The position numbers were made by a program, and so were the translations under genes. From positions 60,076 to 124,075 of the forward strand of contig BCJJ01000019.1 in assembly GCA_039545355.1 (NCBI GenBank): 64,000 nt of DNA. Reading direction: 5' to 3'. Shown here piece after piece: positions 1-11,232 of the stretch. The notes under the pieces are model-generated. The model did no database searches and was not told where the DNA came from. It was given only the letters and a program-made list of their open reading frames with translations. Numbering within the stretch: position 1 is the first letter of the stretch; each line of letters starts with the position of its first letter. Source of the stretch: Trichosporon coremiiforme (lineage: Eukaryota > Basidiomycota > Tremellomycetes > Trichosporonales > Trichosporonaceae).

Positions 1-570
1 ACATGAAAGATTTGGGGCAAGCACAGGCCTCGGTGGCTGAGATCTAGGGCGATAAGGAGGGTGGTGACATGCAGCTTTATTGTGGTGGTGTGGTGGCCAG
101 TATGCACGGTGCGCTCTGCAGCTCCATTTGTCCGAGCTGCCAAGCATTCCTTTCGGCTCTACGCGGAGTTTCTAGGCATAAAGAGTACCGTTGCATGAGT
201 TATGGATCAGAACATGAGCCACGGCGAGGTTGACGATGACGGGACCGTGCGCATCCGTTCGACTTAACCTGTGACCCTAGTTTAGCGTCGCTTCAAACCT
301 CGCACTGCTCGATTAGGATACCGCCTGGGCGGTGACATTTCCGAGATCGCTCGGCCACTCGCTGGTCACTGTCACACTCACCAGCCTACCCCGGCATCAC
401 TCGGCACTCACTCGGCCTCCACTCTCACACTAAGCTCATCACACTCGCCCACCACTCACTTCCATCGGCACTCTCTCTCTCTCTCTCTCTCTGCCTCTCA
501 CAACTTAGTCATCCCTCCCATCTCAACACATTCACCACCTCACTCCAATTCACCAGCAATCCCCGCCACC
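1..570. other. Upstream region of the NTF2-like gene
   Basis: No coding sequence is supported here. The last 200 bases are pyrimidine rich and include a (CT)n microsatellite at about 471-492, as is common in promoters and 5' leaders of basidiomycete genes. The ATG at 571 is preceded by CCGCCACC, a good eukaryotic start context. Confidence 0.5.
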
Positions 571-1047
571 ATGTCTGTCGCTCCTCAAGTCGCCTCATTC
601 GTGAAGGACCTGTACGCGCGCTCCGACGTGGGCCCCGAGGGCCACGACGCCTATGTCGACCTGTATCTGCCAGACGCGACGCTGGTCATGGACAAGACGC
701 AGTTTGACGGCCAGGCCGGCGTGCGCAAGTTCCGCGAGGCGGGGTGGGAGAAGGTCGCGACCCGCCACCACGTGTGCAAGGGCATCTTCCCTTCCCCTAA
801 CAACCCCGACGAGCTCATGACGTATGGTACCGTCGACTATGGGTTCAAGGACGGCAGCAAGAAGGACGGCATCGAGTTTGCGACTCGCCTCATCATGGAC
901 CAGAGCGGGAAGGAGATCAAGATCAAGTTCTACCAGGTTTACATTGTGAGTCGGCCGAGCGAGCGACAGCGAGCGAGAGGGCAGTAGAGACAGCTGAAGA
1001 AGCGTGGCAAGGGCTCCGGAGCTGACAGCCAGACCGACCGCACCTAA
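571..1047 (+). CDS. SnoaL/NTF2-like small protein
   Basis: Two exons, 571-945 and 1033-1047, give 129 residues. The intron starts GTGAGT after the YQVYI segment and ends at gctgacagccag, leaving a five-codon last exon (TDRT then stop); without splicing the frame runs 13 codons further into sequence that does not look coding. The protein has the size and alternating helix/strand look of a single NTF2/SnoaL-like cone fold (a 'VDLYLPDATLVMD' strand, 'FDGQAGVRKF' loop, and a final 'IKFYQVYI' strand). Family members include isomerases, dehydratases and non-catalytic proteins, so the reaction cannot be named. It converges on the muconate-cyclase fusion gene, 314 bp away, but no shared pathway is shown by sequence alone. 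No signal peptide is seen. Confidence 0.75.
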
Positions 1048-1361
1048 GTTGTCAACCTGGACAATATAGATAGAGAAAGTCAGCAGCATGCATCCATAAG
1101 AGTACGGAATGGGCAGTGGCGTCGTGACTGACTTTTTCCTCCTGACTATCTGACTACGTCGCCTGGGTCGTTTGGCTGACTGAGCACAGCACAGTGTGGC
1201 TTGCCCACTTTGGCACCGCAATACGCTTGGTATTTCATTTCTTACACTGTGCGTCCTTGTCTTTCACCTCAGCCTGCGTGCTTCCATCAGTCCACCGCAG
1301 GCAGAATGCGTTCAAATGCAATCTAGATTCCATGCAACTATGTATGCCTAATGTTTAAGTA
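1048..1361. other. Convergent intergenic spacer
   Basis: Tail-to-tail spacer between two converging genes. It is AT-richer than the flanking exons and presumably carries both 3' UTRs. No gene or repeat was seen. Confidence 0.5.
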
Positions 1362-3680
1362 TTAAAGCCAAGCAACGACCGAGACGGGGTGCTCCTCGCC
1401 CTCGTCGCCGAGCCGGAGCTCGTCGAGGACCTCGAACCCGTTCTTCTCAGTGTACGACAGCATCTGGACGAATCCCTCCTCGCTGTCCGTGAGGGCGATG
1501 TAGGACTCGCCGTTCGGGCCCGCGTTCGGCGCGACCGCGATCGCGTTGGCCCATCCGCCACTTGTCCGGGTCTGGAACCTGTGCTGCGGCTGCTCGTCTG
1601 CCGACTTGAGGCGGCCGTTCTCATCAAGCGCCCAGGCCGAGACCCAGCCCTTGGTTTCCGGCTTGAGGCCGCGCGTCGAGCCAAAGAGCACCTTTGCGTC
1701 CGGCGAGAGGCGCACCTCGTCGGCCCAGTAGAGGTGGCAGTCGTCGTCGGCGGGCAGAATGTTGCCGCCCTCGACCCACTCGAGCTCCTGGTCGTCGTCG
1801 CTCAGCCTCAGCACATCAACGTAGCTGCTGTGCTCCTGGAGGGAGTACACGATGCGGCCGCTGGGGTGGGGCCACGCGTGTCGCGGGCCGTCATGGCCTC
1901 GCTTCGCAATGTTCTTGCTCGCCTCCTTCAGGTGCCCAGTGGCCGGGTCGACGTGATACATCCACACACAGTTGCGGCCGATGTCGGCGACGTAGAGCTT
2001 GGACCCGTCCGGAGACAGATCGGCAGAGTGGCCCCCGTGCCGCAGCCCGCCAAAGTCGAGCACGGCGTCGCCCTTGTGGCGCCCGTTCTCCGACACGAGC
2101 GCGAAGCTCTGCACGGCCTCGCCCGTCTTGAGCTTGCCCTGCGCGTCGAGCTCGAACACATCGACCTGTGGCCCGCACGCACTGTACAGCGCCTTGGCGT
2201 TCGCGACGACGTAGCCCGACATGTACTTTGACGGTGCGGTCGCGGCCTGCTTCGCGGTGTGGTAGCCAGCCTTGCCGGGGGCGACGATATCGTAGCATGT
2301 CACGCGCGCGGCGCCGGTACCCCAGCACGTAGCGTAGAGCGTCTTGCCGTCGCGGCTCACGTCGAGCCAGTTGTGCCCGCTGAGCGCCTCGTTCGTCGTC
2401 TGCAGGGAGAGTTTCTTGGCCCCCGGCTCGAAGCGCACAGTGTACAGCTTGGGCGAGCGGAAGGTGCCGACGAAGAGCTCGTAGACCTCGGGCGCGAGCG
2501 CGGACTGAACCGCGTTCGCGACCGCGTGAGGCGCCTCGATACCTCCCCAGTGGCCCACGCGGGGGAGCACGACACCGTGCCCGTTCTTCGCCTCCTTCGC
2601 CCACGCCTCGACCTGCGCCGGACCGGCGAGGTAGTCTTCCGCCCCGCCGATGAGGTACACGGGCACGGGCGTCTTGGACGCGTCGACGCTCGGCGCGGAC
2701 GCGAGCGCAGAGCACGCCGCGGCGTAGCCCTCCGGCGACGTCGTCGAGACGAGGTCACGGATGAACGAGGTCACGGAGGAGTTGCTGCGGGAGGCAGAGG
2801 CGACGCCGGCCGAAGCGACAGTGTTCGCAATGCCCGCGAGGCCCTCGGAGGACGAAGCGGCAGAGGCACGAGCACGCATGCCCTCCTTGGCCGCGTCGGG
2901 GAGGTTGCGCACAGGGTGGAGGAGGACGAGACGCTCGACGAGCGCCGGGTTCTCCTGGGCGAAAATGGAAGTGACAGTCTGCTCTCGTCAGCATAGGGGC
3001 TCTTCAGTGCCACCTTCGGCTTTGACACCACCGACCACCAAGTCCTCAACGCTCAGCGAAGAGCTTCCAGCGACCAAAGGACAGATGGGAATGTACGCAG
3101 TACTCACCGCGTTCATGGAGTGCGCAACGAGGACGACCTTGCTCAGTCCCAGAGTCTCCAGCACACTCTTAATATCAGCGACGTATGCGGGGATGCCGTC
3201 GGACCGGCCCGAGAACGGGCTCAGCCCGTGCCCGTCCTGGTCGTAGACGTAGACGTCGCGCTTCGCGAGCTCGGGGCTGGCCGAGAAGACGGGCGTCCAG
3301 AACGCGGACGAGCTGCGAGCGTCAGCGAGATGTTCTAGACAGTGTCCTCTATGCGCCCTCGGGCTTCTGCCGACTTCGATGCGCCCCTCGCTACCTCTCA
3401 TGCGGGAGGCGATGGTTTCGGCGCCCAGTGGGCAATGATCATGGTGATGCCGGAGTCGCCGCGGGGCTCGGGGCGACGCTGGGCGCACGGCACAGAGGGG
3501 GCAGCGGGCGCAGCGGGCAACGCTGGGGCACCAAGGGGCACGGAGGAACACTCACCCGCCGAGACCGTGCAGTGCGACGACGGGCGTGAGGCCGTCCTGC
3601 GGCCTCGTGCCCTTGGACACGAGACAGTGGATCCGCCTCCCGTCGCCGAAGGAGAGAGTCTGCGCCTCGAACGTAGCCAT
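1362..3680 (-). CDS. Alpha/beta hydrolase fused to 3-carboxy-cis,cis-muconate cyclase-like propeller
   Basis: Three exons on the minus strand (3680-3556, 3312-3108, 2978-1362) join in phase to 648 residues. Residues 1 to about 273 are an alpha/beta hydrolase resembling 3-oxoadipate enol-lactonases: oxyanion motif HGLGG at 38-42, nucleophile elbow AHSMN with Ser107, an acidic candidate Asp225 (GGAEDYL) and catalytic His253 (VGHWGG). From about 277 to the end is a seven-bladed-propeller protein like fungal carboxy-cis,cis-muconate cyclase (CMLE): entry strand ELFVGTF, 'WPHPSGRIVYSLQE', 'YWADEVRLSP' and a 'TSGGWANAI' blade. CMLE closes 3-carboxymuconate to its lactone in the protocatechuate branch, and the next step is lactone hydrolysis towards 3-oxoadipate. 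One chain could therefore do two successive steps (inference). The two domains lie in one uninterrupted 1.6 kb exon, so the fusion does not depend on a splice guess. No targeting signal is seen; a cytosolic enzyme is likely. Confidence 0.85.
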
Positions 3681-4883
3681 GATGTTGGGGAGGAGGGCGT
3701 ATGGACAATCGAGTAGTTTAATCGATAAGATTACAGTCGAGAGATGTTGAGGAGAGGAGTAGGGTTGTTGGCGAGTCAGAGGGAGGGGGATGTGCAGTGG
3801 AGAGAGAGAGAATAGGTACCCCGCGGCAAGCTCACGTTCATCTCGGCAGCGGCGCGGCGGACCAGGACCGGGAATCGATATCGCAGGAGCATCGCAGGAG
3901 CCCGTGGTGGCTGCCGTGGCTGCCTGCTGCCGGCCCGGCGGCTCCATCCCTACCCTGACACTGGCTCATGTCATCTCCCACCCCTCACCTGTACAGAGCA
4001 GCGATCGGGACTGCCGACAATTCAGGCACGAGCCTTTATCAGTACCCGCCAACCGTTTTCAGCTGCTCACCTGCTCACCCCCCCACAGGCGGGGCCGCCC
4101 TCCACCGATGGATGCGGCGACTGCAACTGGCGGGCAAGCTCACCGCCGTACTCAACTCGCTCCGCCGGAGAAACGCAACCCTCCGCTCGCACCTCCGACC
4201 ACGCAAAGACGTAGGCGGCGTCTTCAGTCCGCAAGTCACGCGCCTGCATGTATCTGTGCGGGTTGCTTGCTAAGACACTCGAACACGCTTCCAACGGCGA
4301 GCCAGGAGGCGTGACTTGGCACTCCCAGCGGTCGTCGGAAGTAGGTCCCGGACATGCCGCGGCACTCGCGTTTCCGATCCTCCCTGTCAGGCATGCCTTG
4401 CGCCTGCGTTAAACAACAGCCGTGCAGTATATAGACCTGGCCAGGATCCGGTCAGCGCGTATGCTTCTGCCCCAAAACTGCCCACCGCTGCGACATCAAC
4501 TTCCAAGCTTCGGCTTCGCCGCGCACAAACGACCGCGGCCAGCTGGAGAGTCCGACGCACCGAGTGTCACGTGAATAGAGACGCTCATGACCGCCATGAC
4601 ACCCGAGTGTTTCGAGCTTCGATCTTGACTTCGACTTCTATTGGCACACTGATCCATATACATACACGCTAACACACGTCGTGCGTGCTGTCTGAAATCG
4701 ATACACAGATGGGAGTGATATGTACGGCGAGATAGCGGAAGCCGGGAGCGGGTGAGTGTGAGTGTTGGAAATTACAGCTCCGAAACTCGGGTCCAGGATA
4801 TAAGTCGATCATTGTCCGAGCGGTACAACCTTAGCGAGCGATCTTTCGTGCACTAGCTCATGTTCCACGCCTTGGCCGCCCGC
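3681..4883. other. Promoter region of the hydrolase-cyclase fusion
   Basis: About 1.2 kb between the start of the fusion gene and the end of the next gene, both on the minus strand. Short open frames here have no family resemblance and no consistent splice structure. No clear regulatory motif was identified. Confidence 0.45.
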
Positions 4884-6107
4884 TCACACGTCCTCCCTGC
4901 TCGACACCGACAGGCACACGCTCGGCAGCTTGGCCTTGCCCTTGCCCTTGCCCTTATCGAGCTTGGGCTCTTCGTCGAGGCTCTCCATCGAGTTGTCCGA
5001 GTCGTAGTCCGTCAGTGACACAGAGGTCACGGTGCGATCTGTCCGTGCGCGCGAAGATGGCTTGCGCTCGGGCCCTCTAAGCCCAGCGACCCCCAGCTTC
5101 CCCTTGTCCTCGGCGTGATCCTTGTAGGGCACGACTGGGACGAAGGCTCCGTCACCGCCGCCGCTCGCCTGGCCCGTCTTCTCGATCGCGGCGATTTGCG
5201 CTGTTGAGTACATTTTGGGACTGCTTTCGTCAGTCGCTTCCTCGGAATGCGCCAGCCAACTCACCCCTTCTTACTGGCTTCTGACTTGCGCGGGGCTGTC
5301 TCGGGCCCATGCTCATTCCTGTCGTCGACGACAAAGGGTTCGCTTGCTGTCAGCGCAGCGTTACACGGACCGAGCGGGGCGCAAAGGACGATTGGTCGCT
5401 GATACTTACTTCTCGAGACTACGGCCGACCCGCTGCGGTCGCTTCCTCCTTCTGAAGAACAGGAACAACAGCGCAAGCAGAACGGCCAGGCCAAGAATCC
5501 CTCCAATCTGTGACGTTAGCAGGGCTAAAGGGTAGTCCTGCTAAGTGTAAGAACTTACAACTCCGCCAGCGATCGCCCCCACTGGCGTCTTCTTGCGGTC
5601 GGCTGCGTTCTCGGCATTGGCGTCCGGCGAGGCCGTTTCGTTCTCGTTGCCGGCAGACTCGGGAGGCACCGGGTCACCATCGATGTCGATGGAGTTGGGA
5701 GTCTGAGACGACCGAGGAGGTGAGATGGCCGAAGCCGTGTCAGCAGCCTCGGCACCAGACACGCCGAACGTGGAGATGGCCGGTGGATTAGAGGTCTGGC
5801 TGCCGCCAGCGACTGTACTTGTCCAGGTCAGAGTGATTGGCTGTCCTTGGGCGTCCAGAATTGTTTTACGTTCCACAAACTGCTTAGGTTCGACAACGTC
5901 CCCTTTCTGAGGGACTTCCTTTCGCTCCTGTTGCTCCTGTTGCTGGGCGTCGTTTCCTGTAGCCTCCGTTGCAGCATCCGTTGGCGCAGCTCCCTGTGCG
6001 GCGGAAACGAAGGAAAACGTAATGGTGCGGCCACCTTGGGCCATCTCCACTGAGATCGTCTTCCCTGCCCGGTCGGTGCGGAACCTCGTCAAGTTCTCTT
6101 CGGCCAT
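4884..6107 (-). CDS. Single-pass membrane protein, shorter tandem paralogue
   Basis: Four exons (6107-5559, 5507-5410, 5342-5265, 5220-4884) give 353 residues with all phases matching. A Gln/Glu- and Ser-rich N-terminal half of about 165 residues is followed by KKTPVGAIAGG, a hydrophobic helix (IGGILGLAVLLALLFLFF) and a basic RRRKR stop-transfer, then an acidic/basic cytoplasmic tail ending in a KGKGKGKAK stretch. The juxtamembrane and membrane segments match the next gene at 8010-9744 nearly position by position, and the intron before the membrane helix is in the same place, so the two are tandem paralogues. Unlike its neighbour it has no evident signal peptide and lacks the long ectodomain, so the topology, or a missing 5' exon, is uncertain. 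Function unknown. Confidence 0.7.
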
Positions 6108-8009
6108 GGCTCAACGGACAATGCTAAGAAGGGCAGTGGTGAAGTTGACGAATGCAATACTGAGGCGCTAGGTAGCCATATGCGCCGCAAACAGCGAATG
6201 TCGAGAAGTCGAACAGTCTACTGGGGCACGAAGTTCAGAGATGTTAATAAAAGCCGGGAGCAATGACACTGAGTGAAGGTGGGAGAGAAGTCGAAGTTCA
6301 CAGCTGTCCTTCTTGGGGATCTTATCGTCGATAGTGAGGCGGTGACGGCTCTCTCGACGCCGAAGGACTGCCGAAGGATTCGAGCTTGGTTATGTTGCCA
6401 GATTAGCGGAGATGAGAGTCGACAAGAGCATGGAGGTGGGGAAGGAAGGAAGATGGAGTGGCAGAGACGAACTGAGGAAGAAAGTGTCGGAGGAGGGCCA
6501 AAGGACCCCAATGTCAGGCGGTGCAGTGCTAGTGCACGAGTGCGTTCGTTGCGTAGTTCAAAGTCGGTGCGCACGTCCTAGCTGCCAAGTGAGAAAGGGA
6601 GCGAGGGCGGATCGTAGTGCAAAGCGGTCGTGCACTGAGTGCGCGTGACGTTGTGCCCCGTTCTCGATGTGAGTGAGGTGAAGGGGATGGAGGAAGGACG
6701 ATGTGTGCTGTGTGCTGCGTGCTGCGTGTGTGCTGTGCGTTGACGTCGTCGTCTGGGCGTGGTTGAGGGGGGTTCGTGGTGTCGCGGTCGTGTGCCGATG
6801 CTGCGAAGTGGTCATGTTAAAACTAACTCGGTGGCGGAACTCGTCCGTGCAGGTCGTGCTGCATTGTCTCGACGCGAATCGAGAAGTGTCGAGCGAGCAG
6901 TCAAGCACTGGTACGCTGGTATTGATTCTCGAGTCTGGGACCGGACCTGAGTTCCCGGCGCGCGGAGTTCGGAGCCCGGAGCCAGCACGCGCGAGCTAGA
7001 TGAGATATGAGGGGTATGGCTGAGACCAAGGTGTGGCTCGCAGAGCGCGCGGAGGTTTGCAGACAGTGGAGAGACCTCACCTGTGTCGTGTGAGGATGAA
7101 CTACTGTGGTACCATGTCCCCTGCGCCCAAGACCTCTCTCCCCCTTAAGACCCCGCCCCTCCAGCCACATCCTGCCGTCCTTGCATCCTGATCGTCCCAA
7201 CAACCCTTTCCCTGTACCCTTGCAGATGCATGCGTGAGCTGGTGATGCACTCTACATTGCCCTAGCTGCCCTGCTGGTCACATGCAAAGGAGGGCACGAG
7301 CGGGGCGCTGGGGCATGGTGTCAAGGCGCGCGGACTGTCACTTTCACCAAGCCACACGCAGAATTCAGGTTATCCTCCATGCCTCGGCAAGCTTCAGTTG
7401 GAATCGGTCAATTCGTAGTCTCCACTCCCGAGCTCCCCGAAGCCGGCCCTCCTCTGCCGGGAGCATCGACGCGAACATCGACGCACTCTTCCTGATTCGT
7501 CATCACTCTGTCTTTGCTGTGCAGGTATCAATAACCCGATGTGGTGCCGGGCCAGGTACCAGTGTAGTGATGGCCGCAACGTACACCGGGGAACAGGAGG
7601 GAGGAGAGGGGAAGCGGGCGTCGCTGATCGCCGCGCACGAGGCGGTGCAGATCGTCTCCTGGGTCCCGTTCTTAAGTTCTGGGCCAGGTACAGGTCCCAC
7701 CGGAGCCAACTCCCAAGTCAGCACGCCATGCATCCCTCATCTCAGCGTGCAGCGGAGCACGCATCCTCGCATTCCGGATGTACAATAGCATTCATGAACG
7801 GTACTGATTCGCTCACGATTCGCTCTCCGTCGTCTCCGACGCATCTCTCACAACCCCGTCGTCTGCTTCCGGCGGGGTACTAGATCCAATGTCAAACTAA
7901 TCACACTACACATAGGAGAACGGCGGCCTCATCCCGAAGCTCGCACCGAGCGAGGAAGGAACGAGACCCCGCTCTCCCGCTACTTTAGTCGGGCTTGGCT
8001 GGGCAGTGG
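6108..8009. other. Spacer between the two membrane-protein paralogues
   Basis: About 1.9 kb. It should hold the promoter of the shorter paralogue and the 3' UTR of the longer one. Several open frames of 60-170 codons exist on both strands but none shows a domain, signal peptide or splice-consistent extension. Short runs such as repeated TGTGCTG near 6703 are of low complexity. Confidence 0.45.
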
Positions 8010-9744
8010 CTAAACCTGGCCTTTCTTCTCGTCCTTGAACCCGTTACTGTTGGGCGGCTGCTGCCCCTCCTCCGCCGCCGAGAGCTCAGCGACATACTGC
8101 GCCTTCTCGTTGAGACGCTGCGAGACGCTCTCCGCACCAGAGCTCGAGACGCCAGACGTATCCGGCGACGACGTCAGCAGCTTCGCGTCCGTGCTGGCGG
8201 GACTGGCGGGGCTCATGTTCGGGACCTCAGGGCCGGCAGGGGAGAGCCCTCCGGGAGGAGGGTTGCCACCGGGACCAGCCCAGGCAGGGTCGTAGCTGGG
8301 AGGAACGACGATGGTGCCCGCATCCGACTCCTGCAGTACGCGAGGAGGGGGAGCACGGCGGCCCTTGGGATCGACCGACAGGGCGGAAGTTAAGCTCTCG
8401 CGCCACCCGGAGTCGGATTGCGCACGGCTGGCGTCAGTAGAGGCATTAACGAGGTACTCACGAGTCGCGCGGAGACATCGCCTGACTGTATGGGACCATG
8501 ACCTGCGGCTCCTCGGTCAGGTCGAGGTGCGTGCTGCTGTTAGCTTCAGGTATCTTTCGGCGAGCATACTCGTCCCAAGTGGGCTCCTCGACCTTGCGCC
8601 GGTGCAGCACGAAGAAGATACCGAGCGCAATGAGTACCACACCCACAACTCCACCGATCTGATAAGTCAGCGCTATCACGTGCAGGACTCACCGTTCCGC
8701 CGACGATGGCACCGACGTTCGTCTTCTTGTCCTCGTGGGACAGCTGGGCGCTGAGTGCCTCGAACTTGTCCCCCGCGTCCTGGTTTGTGAACTTGTAGCG
8801 CACCGAGCGGAACTGTAGAGTCGCGTTCTTGTCGGTGTTGCGCAGCCAAGCCGTGTAGCGCGTCTTCGGGTCGAGGGGCGTGATGAACATCTGTGTGATG
8901 AGTTCAAACGGGCGCGACGCATTGTAAGACCACTTGGTGGAGTTGCCGGGAGACGGCGCAATCTCGATCTCATACGTTCCGCCCTGGTAGCCTACGAAGC
9001 CGCCGATGACCATGTACGCCACGCCCTCGGGGACTTCCCACCAGACTTGGGCACCGGGCTTGCCACGCGCGTGTGGCTGCTTGTCGTTGAACCCTGCCAT
9101 TAGCTTATCAGCCGCAAGCAATGGCGCTTCGCGGACTGCGCAGCGCCACACTCACTGCCAGGATTGAACTCTTGGACCCAGTCCCACTCGCCACCCCAGT
9201 TGAACATGGGGTTCTTCTTAGTATTGTTCAGAACGGGCTGCTGGTTGATTTCGGGAGCCTCCCTGCCAGCTGTGTAGGCCGCATCAATCTGGGTCTGGAC
9301 GACAATCTGATCGACCGCGAGACTACCAGTGACGAGGCGCAGACCCCAAGAGTGCTCCATGCTCTTGCCGAAGGCGTGCGCATCAGCATCGAGGTTGACC
9401 TTGTAAGCGCCCGCGAAGGTGTATGGATCAAACTCGGCAGTGAGCTCCTTGTTGTCCCACATGCGGATGACTGTCGTGTTCGTGGTCGCGCTGCCGTTGA
9501 GGAACATGCCTGTGCCGGTGAAGTTGGCGGCGAACTTGGCGTCCGAACGCGAGACGTTCAGTGCCACGCCGTCTCCGAGCATGGGTGGCTCCCACTCGAC
9601 CTTGGGGATTGTCCACGACCACCCTTCCGACTCATCGCCGCTGTACGTGATGGGGTCATAGACGATGATGGGTGACAAAGGCGACAGAGGCACCGACAAG
9701 GGTACTGCGAGGGCGCTTCCAAGAAGCGCGAGGAGTGTCCACAT
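8010..9744 (-). CDS. Secreted-ectodomain single-pass membrane protein
   Basis: Four exons (9744-9156, 9093-8693, 8658-8462, 8427-8010) give 534 residues. A signal peptide (MWTLLALLGSALA) starts an ectodomain of about 330 residues with several N-glycosylation sequons (NVS, NGS, NTT, NNT, NST, NAS, NAT). It includes a beta-rich part with 'FTGTGMFLNG', typical of the galactose-binding-like ectodomains in many basidiomycete membrane proteins. DKKTNVGAIVGG leads into a transmembrane helix (IGGVVGVVLIALGIFFVL), then HRRK and a Pro/Ser-rich cytoplasmic tail of about 190 residues. The layout suggests a cell-surface sensor or adhesin-like receptor, but no ligand can be named. It is the longer member of a tandem pair with the gene at 4884-6107. 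Confidence 0.75.
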
Positions 9745-11208
9745 TGTGGTGGTTATTCGGCACTGGCGAGCGATTGCGAGAAGGAAGATGTTGAAACTGG
9801 ATCGTCGCCGCTCGATCTCGGCAGATATTTGCGTCCTACTGTCGAGGCGGCCATGTGTGTTTGCTCTTATTGTCTGCAGCTATTGTCTGAAGGGGCGGGG
9901 TGAGCGCTGATGTGGGAAGAGGCGATGACCTTCTTTGCTCCGACGTCGAAAGAACAACAGTGAAGAGCTACGAGACGGTAACGAAGGTGTCGAATCAGTG
10001 AGTGACAGTGGGGAAAGCGAGGAAGACTGCTAAATGAGGAGGATGGAACGCAGCTGAAGCTTGGGGACGATGAGAAGCAGCATGGTCGCCTTCCCTGTCG
10101 TCTACGGACCTCAGCTCCGAGCCTTGGCCAACGAGCTGCAGCATGGCTCATGCCTTGCAAGGTCGATAGACGCTGAATTTGCCGCATGACTACCTTTGAA
10201 TCGGGTTTTGATGGATCGCTATCGCGTCTCATGTCTTAGATGTACAGTACATCACGCGCCTCACTTTGGATCGACGTCTGGACGGCCCAGGAGCCCGGTG
10301 CGCGGTGCGCCCTCTTCTCACGCTGGCCAGAATGACGGTGCTGCGAGGACTATGATCCGTAATCAGTGGCTTGGGCTGGACCACAGTCAGCATAACAAGC
10401 ATGGCGTGTTCCTGGAAACGCCACCCCGCAATACCGTTGTCGGAAAGGGAGACCGGACGCGTCGGACCATAGAGGGGCGTCGCGGCGTCAGGCGCTGGGA
10501 CGAATGAGGGTATTGTCGTCTGCATTGACGGGCACGGGCGCCGGAAACGCCAGGCCCCCGTATGAAGGACGCTGCTTTGGGATTTGGGGACATTGGCAGG
10601 AGTTGACGAGGGGTTGAATCTGGACACTGCATATGTGCGTTCCATTGTTCGACCATGATGCGGTGTCGTTTCGCAGTAGCTGTCCAGCACGCGAACGACG
10701 TGAGACGCGATGACCACGACCATTGCATGAGTGTCCCCGTTGCCAGCACTCAATCGGGAAGCGGTTGGTTACAAGAGGATGGGGCTCGACCCCAGACTGG
10801 AGGGGTAGGGGAAGAAAGACCACCTTCAGTACTGCGACCTACAAACTCTGTCTTCTGGGGGAAGGATATCTCCGCCAGCTCGGGTAGCTCGTCGCTGTGA
10901 AGTGAGCGTTCAAGAGTCATGGTGGGGATTTCTGTCTTGCTACTGCTTCCATGTGCTCGAGTAGTTATGATCGGAAAGGCGATTCTCAGAACGATGACCT
11001 GTACATGTGCTCAGTGGACAGCGAGAGTGGAGGTCAGTAGAGGGCGGATTACGCCACTGTGGGGCTCGGTCCGATCGGTGACAATGAGCCCGTGACGATT
11101 GGGCAGAAGTCGGTCGCCCAGACGAGAGCCGGTGCCTGCGTCCTAGCCAAGTTGGCCGCACCCAGCCCGTCTACAACCTGGCTGGCGCGCAATGTCTGAC
11201 GCCTCGAA

Positions 11209-11232
11209 GCCAATGCCAATGCCAATGCCAAT
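11209..11232 (+). repeat. (GCCAAT)4 tandem array
   Basis: Four perfect tandem copies of the hexamer GCCAAT, each holding a CCAAT core. CCAAT is the HAP-complex target in fungi, but the array is far from any assigned start codon, so a role is uncertain. Confidence 0.7.

Noticed and set aside
10229..10753. 174-codon minus-strand frame in the 9.7-13.5 kb gap
   Set aside because: Composition is random-looking, overlaps several equally long frames, and carries no motif or plausible promoter.
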